A stretch of 12,006 bases of DNA from an uncultured Armatimonadota bacterium (GTDB taxonomy: Bacteria > Armatimonadota > Armatimonadia > Armatimonadales > Armatimonadaceae). The stretch covers positions 1 to 12,006 of the forward strand of contig CAIYBQ010000065.1 in the NCBI GenBank assembly GCA_903924445.1, given 5' to 3'. This document shows, piece after piece, positions 5,748 to 12,006 of the stretch. The notes under the pieces were generated by a model. It had not been told where the DNA came from, did not search any database, and saw only the letters and a list, made by a program, of their open reading frames with translations. A program made the position numbers and the translations under genes. Position 1 is the stretch's first letter; each line of letters starts with the position of its first letter.

Positions 5748-8700
5748 ATATCGGAAAGCTCGCGGTAACGCGGCCGGTTGCGGTGACGATGCGTATCGCT
5801 GCACTCGTCCTCCTTGGCATTGTCTCCCTCACCCGCCTCCCGCTTGACCTCCTCCCTAAAGTCGCGCTCCCGACAGTCGTCGTAAACACGACCTGGCCAA
5901 ATGTCGCACCGGAGGAAATGGAGACGCAGGTCACACGCCCGATTGAGCAGGCCGTTTCCAGCGCATCCAATGTCTACCTCGTCTCCAGCCAGTCCAGCCT
6001 CGGAAACTCAAGCGTTCGTATTCAGTTCAACTACGGCACGGACATTTCGCTGGCTGCCGTGGATGTCCTCCAGCTGGTCGAGCGCGCGCGTGGCCGGCTT
6101 CCCGTCGACCCGACCCTGCAGCCGCCTGCCGTTTTTCGCCTCAACCCAAGCCAGCTGCCTATCCTAATTTTCGGCGTCTCAGGCATCGAAAACCCCGCAA
6201 AGCTCAAAGCGCTCCTCGTAGATAGCGTCGCGCCCATCCTTCAAAGTGCCGAAGGGGTGGCATCCGCAAATGTTAATGGTGGTGCGGACCGCGCCATTAT
6301 CATCGATGTCGACCCGGCAAAGCTCCGCGCGATGGGCATTAGCATGTCGACCGTGTCGCGGCGCATCGTTGAGGAAAACCTAAACCTCCCGGCGGGTATC
6401 GCAAAGCAAGGCGCAACGGAATACACCATCCGTAGCATGGGTACCATCAAAAGTCTCGAAACACTTCGCCTCCTGCCGATTCCAACCGCCGGTGGGCAAC
6501 AAGTACGGCTTTCGGATATCGCTGAAATACGGGATGCCAGCCGTGAGCGACGCGCTTACACCCGCCTCATGGGCGAGAACAGCGTTGCGCTGACCATTGT
6601 CAAGCAGTCGGATGCGAACACTGTTGAGACGGCAGCAAATGTTCGAAAGAAGATCGAACAGGTCAAGCGGATGTACCCCGAGCTGACATTTGGGGTTGCC
6701 TATGACCAGAGCACGTTTATCGAACACGCCGTCGAGGATGTCAAAGTCAGTGCGATGATTGGTTCCGCGCTTGCGATTGCCATTTTGATGATGTTCCTTC
6801 GCAACTTCCGCTCAACCATGGTCGTTGCGCTGTCGATTCCGATTTCCATCATTTCGACATTCACGCTCTTCTGGCTCTGTGGCTTTACGCTAAACACATT
6901 GACGCTTTCTGGGCTTTCGCTTGCGACGGGTCTGATTGTGGATGATGCCGTTGTTGTCCTCGAGAACATTTTTAGGCACATCGAGCGTGACAAGAAGTCC
7001 GTCCACGATGCCGCCATCGAAGGCACGAATGAGATCACCAGTGCGGTTGTTGCATCCACGATCACGATTATGGTCGTCTTCCTGCCACTGTTTCTGATTC
7101 GTGGACAGGCTGGTCAGCTCTTCACGCAGTTTGCACTGGTGGTGATCTTCTCGATTGCCGTTTCGCTCCTCGATGCACTAACCGTCGTCCCGATGCTCGC
7201 GAGTCGGATGATTAAAATCGATCACAATGCCGAACCAAAGGAAAAGGGTGCTGTAACGCGCTTTGCCGACTGGCTTGGCGAGCGTTTCGATGCACTCGAC
7301 CATGCGTATCGGGATTCGCTCCGCATCGCGCTCACCCGGCGCTGGATGGTTATTCTCTTCGCGCTGAGCCTGACAGGAGCAAGCTTGCTCCTGATTCCCT
7401 ATATCGGACAGGAAACGCTTCCGCAGACGGATTCTGGAAACCTTCAGGTTAACCTCCGGATGCCGGTTGGGACGGCTTTGTCGGTGACAAACCAGGCGAT
7501 GCTGACCGCGGAGGGGATTGCGCGTAAACATCCGGACATTGAAACCGTTTTTGCGGCGGCCGGGAGCAGCCTTTCGCCGCGCGGTGGTACGCAGGGTCTG
7601 GCCAGCCATATCGGCGGCATGACGCTTCGCCTTCGGGATAATCGCAAGAAGTCCACGGTGGTTGTTGGCCAGGAGCTAACCCGCCAAATGAACAAGGCGA
7701 TCGCGGGTGCGCGTATCAATGTGTCTCCGTACGACCTTGTCGCGAACATCATCGCTGGTGGCAACCAGAACATCGAGCTAAACATTTATGGTCCCGACCT
7801 CAAATCGCTCGGCGTTGTTGCAAAGGATGTTCTCGAGGAAATCCGTCAGATTCCGGGCCTTGAGAGCGCGGATGTCAGCATTCAGGATGCGACTCCCGAG
7901 CTGCAGATTCATGTCGATCGTGAGAAGGCTGCGCGGCTTGGTGTGAGTTTCCGGGATGTGGCCGCGGTGCTTGGAGCCGCAACCAGTGGTGAGCAAGCTG
8001 GCTTCTTCCAAGAAGGTGGCTTCCAGTATCCGATCGTTGTTCAGGTTCCTGAAGCACAACGCAAACAGCCTGAGCAGCTGCTCGGATTGCCAGTGGCATC
8101 GAGGTCTGGGGCACAGATTCCTGTAAGGGCCGTCGCCCGCGCAGAAATTGGAACTGGCCCGAACGAGGTCAGCCGTATCGACAGTCAGCGCTATATCTCG
8201 ATTGGCGGAAGTGTGCAGACGCGTCCGCAGAGCGAGGTCGCAAAGGATATCGAGAAGGTGATGATGGGGGTGACGCTCCCGGATGGCATGTTCTGGGATC
8301 TTGGGCGTCAACAGCGCCAGCGCCAAGAAGAGTTCAATGGACTTTGGCTTGCGGTTGTGCTTGCTGTGGCATTGATTTATATGCTGCTTGCAAGCCAGTT
8401 TGAGTCGTTTATTTATCCATTGACGATTCTGACAACCGTTCCGCTTTCGATTGTCGGTGTGCTTCTAGGCTTGTTCCTCACGGGGCGCAGCTTTGGCCTC
8501 ACGGCGTTTATCGGTTTGCTGCTCCTTGTCGGAATTGTCGTCAAGAATGGCATTTTGCTGATTGAGTACACCAACCAGCTGCGTGAGCGCGGGCTCAGCC
8601 GCATCGATGCCGTCCTCGAGGCAAGCCCAACGCGTCTGCGTCCGATTTTGATGACGAGTGGTGCAGCGGTGCTCGGGATGTTGCCGCTGGCGATGGGCTA

Positions 8701-8845
8701 TGGCAAGGGCACGGAGATTCAGGTTCCGCTGGCGACAGCGGTGATTGGCGGACTTCTGACAAGTACGGCCCTGACGTTGTTCATCGTGCCAGTTGTGTAC
8801 ACACTCCTCGATGACTTTGCGCAGCGGATGCGGACAAAGGGTTAG
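5744..8845 (+). CDS. RND efflux transporter, AcrB/HAE1 family inner-membrane pump
   Basis: A 1033-residue proton-driven pump, close to the usual 1020-1050 of the AcrB/MexB/MdtB family. The layout is the standard duplicated one: TM1 at about 9-29, a large periplasmic loop, TM2-TM6 from about 331 to 485, TM7 at about 533-552, a second periplasmic loop, and TM8-TM12 from about 864 to 1022. Proton-relay residues are present: the Asp pair D400-D401 in TM4 (GLIVDDAVVVLENIFR) and K934 in TM10 (VGIVVKNGILLIEY). Other family hallmarks are NLPAGIAKQG in the first porter domain, LSIPISIISTF in TM3 and the paired TM11-12 segment. It starts with GTG at 5744 inside the adaptor stop (GTGA), with GGGG about 8 bases upstream. 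It should work as a trimer in the inner membrane with the adaptor and a TolC-type channel encoded elsewhere. The family exports drugs, detergents, lipids or metabolites; which one applies here cannot be read from the sequence. There is no sign of truncation. Confidence 0.95.
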   Translation: MNIGKLAVTRPVAVTMRIAALVLLGIVSLTRLPLDLLPKVALPTVVVNTTWPNVAPEEMETQVTRPIEQAVSSASNVYLVSSQSSLGNSSVRIQFNYGTDISLAAVDVLQLVERARGRLPVDPTLQPPAVFRLNPSQLPILIFGVSGIENPAKLKALLVDSVAPILQSAEGVASANVNGGADRAIIIDVDPAKLRAMGISMSTVSRRIVEENLNLPAGIAKQGATEYTIRSMGTIKSLETLRLLPIPTAGGQQVRLSDIAEIRDASRERRAYTRLMGENSVALTIVKQSDANTVETAANVRKKIEQVKRMYPELTFGVAYDQSTFIEHAVEDVKVSAMIGSALAIAILMMFLRNFRSTMVVALSIPISIISTFTLFWLCGFTLNTLTLSGLSLATGLIVDDAVVVLENIFRHIERDKKSVHDAAIEGTNEITSAVVASTITIMVVFLPLFLIRGQAGQLFTQFALVVIFSIAVSLLDALTVVPMLASRMIKIDHNAEPKEKGAVTRFADWLGERFDALDHAYRDSLRIALTRRWMVILFALSLTGASLLLIPYIGQETLPQTDSGNLQVNLRMPVGTALSVTNQAMLTAEGIARKHPDIETVFAAAGSSLSPRGGTQGLASHIGGMTLRLRDNRKKSTVVVGQELTRQMNKAIAGARINVSPYDLVANIIAGGNQNIELNIYGPDLKSLGVVAKDVLEEIRQIPGLESADVSIQDATPELQIHVDREKAARLGVSFRDVAAVLGAATSGEQAGFFQEGGFQYPIVVQVPEAQRKQPEQLLGLPVASRSGAQIPVRAVARAEIGTGPNEVSRIDSQRYISIGGSVQTRPQSEVAKDIEKVMMGVTLPDGMFWDLGRQQRQRQEEFNGLWLAVVLAVALIYMLLASQFESFIYPLTILTTVPLSIVGVLLGLFLTGRSFGLTAFIGLLLLVGIVVKNGILLIEYTNQLRERGLSRIDAVLEASPTRLRPILMTSGAAVLGMLPLAMGYGKGTEIQVPLATAVIGGLLTSTALTLFIVPVVYTLLDDFAQRMRTKG

Positions 8846-10275
8846 GCCCGGCTTCCGCCGGGAACGGGCCCGCGGTGGAGTGTTGCTTTTACAACCAGTG
8901 GCTTGCCCCGCTTTGGCTTTACGGTGATGACTAGTGGGTCATGAAACGATGACAGCTGCTGCGGATTGATGGTGATGCGGTGGATCTCCGGGGCTTGCGT
9001 GGTCCCGATAACCTTTCCTGCTAGCATCCACTCGACAACCGGACGCTGATCCCGCGTCTGAACATCGAGTCTGAGTGTCGTCGGCCCCTGCATCCGGATA
9101 TCGCCACCCGCGACCAGCTGCGGGATCACCGCTGGCCTCGCCCCTTGCTTACAGCGGTCGAGGTACCAAGGATTGTCCGTCGCCTCGCGATAGGCAGCTG
9201 CGATATCTGGGCTACCAAGCAGCGCGTAGTTATTCAATCGCCGCCCGGGCTTTGCGTGGAGTAGCGCATTCATGCTCAGCCAGTGCACCGCCTTGATCCG
9301 CGGATAGCGGCTTGGGAGGGCAGTGTAGAGTTGGATGATTTTGTCGATGCAAAAGTCATCACGCCGGCGGCCATCCACCTGGCTTTCCTGACTCGCAGCC
9401 CACTCACCAATCATCATCGGATGGCTGGCTGAGTAACGCTCATACACATAATCCAGGCAGCTTGCCGGATGCCGCTCGGGGTCAGGCCTCTTAATGTTAT
9501 TGTCGCGGAAGTACACCGAGTAAAAGTTCACACCCACCCAATCGACCGAATCCTGGCCGGGGTAGTAGCGATCGATTCTGTCCTGCGGGATCCAGTTGGG
9601 GCACCAGACCATCGCGATGTTGGGTGCATTGGCATGCATGACTTCAGCAACGCGGCGGAAAGCAGCTTTGTAAGCCGCCGGGTCACGGTGATACGGAACC
9701 CAGTCGCCATTCATTTCACCCGCGAAGCGCAGAAAAACAGGGGTTCGTGTACGGGCGATGTCGGCTGCGAACGTCTTGAGGTAGCCCGTGTCCCGCGTTT
9801 GGGTGATGTCCTTGATGTCCATCACGATTTGCCCGCCCATCCCGCGACGTGCCAGCTGCCCAAGCCAGTTGACGGGCGCTGGGCGTCCGTAGGAGAGGTA
9901 CATAAATGCGGTTCCGTGCCGACGTCCGATGCGCTTATCGAAGTCCGACCAGTCGCCGTGGAACTGCCCGTTGTCACCGGAGACCTTTCGGATGGCATCA
10001 TCCCGGTCGATGCACGCTCCGAGAAAACATCCCGTGGATGGTTCATTACGCGCTAAGATTTGCCGTCGCCGGATGTTTTCCTCTGGATGATCAACCATCA
10101 GCCGGACATCCTGATGGCAGAGCTTTGCGAGCGATGCGTAGTAATCCCGTGTGTTGGTATCTCCCCGACCTCCAAACACTTTGCTGGCAGCCAGATATTC
10201 CCGCTCAGCGGTGGCAAAATCGCCACGCTTTTCGGCGGCGATAGCGGCATCGTAGTGGCTGTCAGGAATCGGCAT
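8842..10275 (-). CDS. GH26-like glycoside hydrolase with N-terminal helical (TPR-like) region
   Basis: A 477-residue protein with a (beta/alpha)8 domain resembling glycoside hydrolase family 26, which is mainly endo-beta-1,4-mannanases. Catalytic signatures are FLRFAGEMNGDWVPY (181-195), where E187 would be the acid/base, and MMIGEWA (287-293), where E291 would be the nucleophile. MVWCPNW (222-228), DSVDWVGVNFYS (242-253) and AVHWLSMNA (329-337) also fit clan GH-A strands. Residues 1-75 are helical and TPR-like (DAAIAAEKRGDFATAEREYLAASKVF). Residues 390-470 look like a small beta-sandwich (VEWMLAGKVIGTTQAPEIHR). There is no signal peptide or membrane segment, unusual for a polysaccharide-degrading enzyme, so an intracellular substrate or a missed export route is possible. 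No Shine-Dalgarno precedes the ATG at 10275. The stop overlaps that of the convergent pump gene. GH26 is my best assignment; a related GH-A family is possible, and the substrate is not determined. Confidence 0.78.
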   Translation of the reverse strand: MPIPDSHYDAAIAAEKRGDFATAEREYLAASKVFGGRGDTNTRDYYASLAKLCHQDVRLMVDHPEENIRRRQILARNEPSTGCFLGACIDRDDAIRKVSGDNGQFHGDWSDFDKRIGRRHGTAFMYLSYGRPAPVNWLGQLARRGMGGQIVMDIKDITQTRDTGYLKTFAADIARTRTPVFLRFAGEMNGDWVPYHRDPAAYKAAFRRVAEVMHANAPNIAMVWCPNWIPQDRIDRYYPGQDSVDWVGVNFYSVYFRDNNIKRPDPERHPASCLDYVYERYSASHPMMIGEWAASQESQVDGRRRDDFCIDKIIQLYTALPSRYPRIKAVHWLSMNALLHAKPGRRLNNYALLGSPDIAAAYREATDNPWYLDRCKQGARPAVIPQLVAGGDIRMQGPTTLRLDVQTRDQRPVVEWMLAGKVIGTTQAPEIHRITINPQQLSSFHDPLVITVKPKRGKPLVVKATLHRGPVPGGSRA

Positions 10276-10357
10276 AGCCGATAGTACGCTGGATATGACG
10301 TGGATGTTCCACCCTTCTAAAGCACGGCAGAGTGATTATGGTGAAAGTAAACATGAT

Positions 10358-10363
10358 TAGAAT
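10358..10363 (+). promoter_or_regulatory. Possible -10 element for the beta-propeller gene
   Basis: TAGAAT matches the sigma-70 -10 consensus at five of six positions and would place the transcript start near 10371, about 28 bases before the ATG at 10399. No good -35 hexamer lies at the right distance. The surrounding AT-rich 60 bases stand out against GC-richer flanks, as expected for the divergent promoter region between this gene and the GH26 gene. Confidence 0.3.
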
Positions 10364-10398
10364 TTGCATAAATTACTAAAGTTGTGTTAAGAGAAAAC

Positions 10399-11937
10399 AT
10401 GAATACCCTCCTTGTGCTGGCAGCCTTGTCTGCTGTTGCCGCTGGTGATACACGCTCCACGAATGCGAATGCGTTTAATGGATGGCATCAGTACGGAGGA
10501 AACCCGCAGCACACCGCTATTTCCAGGGTCAGCCTCCAGCCGCTGCAGAGGATTGTGTGGCAGACGCCGATTGACAAAGCGCCGCAGTATTCGGGGAGCA
10601 ACCTGTTGGTTCATTACACCGGTCCGATGATTTCTCGTTTGGGTACCGTCGTGATTCCAGTCAAAACAGCCGCTGGAGGAAGCTTTGTTGCAGAAGGTCG
10701 CCGTCACACAGATGGAGCACTTTTGTGGACCACGCCAACCGATTGGTCTGCGCCGCCAAGTGGCTGGGGACCTGTGATTGGCGCCGCGCTTTTCCCGCAA
10801 CCAGGCAACAGAAATAAGACATCCATGGTGATTGCCGCATCCGGTGGACGGGTCATTATCCGGGATGATGTCGATTCTCCAACGAGCCGTACGCGTGTAT
10901 TGACATTCTTTGGGGATGCAGCCTATCGGGCAAACCCAACGGCGTATAACAACAACGTTAAGATCAACACGCCGATTACCGTGGACAACAGTGGCAACAT
11001 TTACTTTGGGTACCAGGTTTTAGGATCGAATCCGCTTGGTTTGGTGAGCGGTCTGGCAAAGATCACACCAACCGGGAGTGGACTAAGCTCCGGTGCGGTG
11101 TACCGCTATAAGTCGATGGCGGGGCTGACTGGCGGTCTGTCTGATGGCAAGGTGACAACCAACTGTGCACCGGCCATCAGCCTTGATGGCAAGTCACTTT
11201 ACTTCTCAACAAATGGCGCGACGCCGTATATCGTGGCCGTGTCGACTGCATCCCTTGCGCCAATCGCTGCCACCCGCCTGACAGACCCGAACACGGGAAA
11301 CAATGCGTGGGTTGCGGATGAGGGAACTGCATCCCCGATGGTGGCATCCGATGGCACCGTTTGGTACGGAATCCTTGAAAACCCGGCGGGGTCGAATCAC
11401 TATCGTGGCTGGATGCTACGCTTCAGCATGGGGCTGACGCAAATCGGTCGACCTGGCGCATTTGGCTGGGATGATACATGTTCGCTTGTGCCAAAGGCAG
11501 CGGTTCCGAGCTACAAGGGACCAAGCCCGTACCTTGTTCTCACCAAGTACAACAATTACTACGGTATTGGTGGAGATGGTCGTAACAAGCTCGCTATTTT
11601 GGATCCAGCATCCACGAAAACCGATCCTGAAACCGGCGTGACGGTCCTCAAGGAAGTGTTGACGGTGCTTGGAATAACTCCTGATGGGGATGGTCTAAAC
11701 GGCAAAGTACGTGAATGGTGTATCAATACGGCTGCAATCGATGTTGCAGGGAAGTGCGCGCTCGTCAACTGCGAGGATGGCAAGGCATTCCGCTGGGATT
11801 TTGTAACGAATACCTTGTCCGAGCAGGTGACATTGACGGCTGGAATCGGTGAGGCGTATACAAGCACGGTCATCGGCCCGGATGGAAAAGGCTACGCGAT
11901 CAATAACGCGACTGTCTACGTCCTTGGCAGTAACTAA
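10399..11937 (+). CDS. Secreted PQQ-like beta-propeller repeat protein
   Basis: A 512-residue protein that begins with an export signal (MNTLLVLAALSAVAAG, likely cut near residues 14-16) and then reads as a beta-propeller. The mature N-terminus carries the W-x-x-Y-GGNPQHTA pattern (FNGWHQYGGNPQHTAIS) common at the start of PQQ-repeat proteins. Blade-like segments recur afterwards, with the pattern 'I/V-D-x-x-G-x-I/V-Y-F/W-G' or similar: TVDNSGNIYFGYQ, SLDGKSLYFSTNG, ASDGTVWYGI, IGPDGKGYAINN. There are no PQQ-dehydrogenase catalytic motifs, so I make no enzyme claim; a binding or scaffold role in the periplasm or outside the cell is likelier. ATG 10399 has a modest AAGAG 8 bases upstream. A GTG at 10384 would add LREN and give the signal peptide a positive charge, so it remains possible. 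The 3' end overlaps the next gene by about 14 bases, which suggests an operon continuing to the right. Confidence 0.75.
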   Translation: MNTLLVLAALSAVAAGDTRSTNANAFNGWHQYGGNPQHTAISRVSLQPLQRIVWQTPIDKAPQYSGSNLLVHYTGPMISRLGTVVIPVKTAAGGSFVAEGRRHTDGALLWTTPTDWSAPPSGWGPVIGAALFPQPGNRNKTSMVIAASGGRVIIRDDVDSPTSRTRVLTFFGDAAYRANPTAYNNNVKINTPITVDNSGNIYFGYQVLGSNPLGLVSGLAKITPTGSGLSSGAVYRYKSMAGLTGGLSDGKVTTNCAPAISLDGKSLYFSTNGATPYIVAVSTASLAPIAATRLTDPNTGNNAWVADEGTASPMVASDGTVWYGILENPAGSNHYRGWMLRFSMGLTQIGRPGAFGWDDTCSLVPKAAVPSYKGPSPYLVLTKYNNYYGIGGDGRNKLAILDPASTKTDPETGVTVLKEVLTVLGITPDGDGLNGKVREWCINTAAIDVAGKCALVNCEDGKAFRWDFVTNTLSEQVTLTAGIGEAYTSTVIGPDGKGYAINNATVYVLGSN

Positions 11938-12006
11938 GCGGGTTGCCTTTGCGTTGTTGATTGTCCCGGTGCTTGCTGCATCGGGGCAGCCCCCCGCCGT
12001 AACCCG
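11924..12006 (+). CDS. Start of the next gene: exported protein, N-terminus only
   Basis: From a TTG at 11924 the frame reads (M)AVTKRVAFALLIVPVLAASGQPPAVT to the window edge. This is a textbook signal peptide: a positive n-region (TKR), a hydrophobic core (VAFALLIVPVLA) and a small-residue cleavage site (near AAS-G). The frame is the +1 neighbour of the beta-propeller gene and overlaps its last 14 bases, pointing to translational coupling. No clear ribosome binding site is visible and no ATG is available in this frame nearby, so the exact start is uncertain. Nothing can be said about function. Confidence 0.55.
   Translation, partial: MAVTKRVAFALLIVPVLAASGQPPAVT

Noticed and set aside
5076..5804. 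A 242-codon minus-strand frame across the adaptor/pump junction
   Set aside because: It overlaps two well-supported genes, shows no family resemblance and is a compositional shadow.
8847..8862. Rho-independent terminator for the pump gene
   Set aside because: The CCCGGC/GCCGGG stem is only 6 bp and no T-tract follows on either strand; it lies in the coding end of the GH26 gene.
10399..11937. PQQ-dependent dehydrogenase
   Set aside because: The propeller resembles PQQ-repeat proteins, but I see no dehydrogenase catalytic motifs and no disulfide or cofactor-site signature.

Overview
The window looks like an ordinary chromosomal stretch from a GC-moderate, diderm bacterium, most likely an Armatimonadota (Fimbriimonadia-like) lineage. 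The best clue is the prepilin at 1344-2225. Its signal-anchor and the residues that follow (FTLIELLVVIAIIAILAAI, then FPVFAQAREKARQTSC) and its H-X9-DG motif are the form I associate with Armatimonadota; the planctomycete versions of this family read differently after the anchor. An RND efflux pair with a TolC-docking motif implies an outer membrane. The taxon is an inference from family resemblance, not a search result.

Layout from left to right. Positions 1-225 hold the 3' end of a thioredoxin-fold gene (+ strand), followed by a strong, probably bidirectional terminator. On the minus strand lie a beta-propeller phytase (325-1299) and, upstream of it, the HX9DG prepilin (1344-2225), separated by a perfect 11-bp hairpin. 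Next comes a gene-poor stretch (about 2226-3422) with one possible small membrane protein (2704-2967) and three related copies of a terminator-bearing repeat, two of them in tandem. The tandem pair duplicates the 3' end of the next gene, a single-domain STAS anti-sigma-factor antagonist (3423-3803, minus). Divergent from it is a two-gene RND efflux operon (adaptor 4059-5747, inner-membrane pump 5744-8845, 4-base overlap). A GH26-type glycoside hydrolase gene (8842-10275, minus) converges on the pump gene so tightly that the two stop codons share bases. A secreted PQQ-like beta-propeller protein follows (10399-11937, +), and the window ends inside a further gene that starts with a clear signal peptide and overlaps it.

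The only genes with an obvious joint function are the adaptor and pump: they should form an envelope efflux complex with an outer-membrane TolC-type protein that is not encoded here. The phytase, GH26 enzyme and beta-propeller protein fit a lifestyle using environmental polymers or phosphate stores, but nothing in the layout ties them into one pathway. I see no CRISPR array, tRNA, rRNA, transposase, phage gene or recognisable defence cassette, and I do not think the window holds a new multi-gene system. The most unusual points are the tandem terminator/3'-end duplication next to the STAS gene, the very long coiled-coil domain of the adaptor, an SD-overlapping hairpin ahead of the efflux operon, and a marked excess of the pentamer GGATG/CATCC through the whole window.
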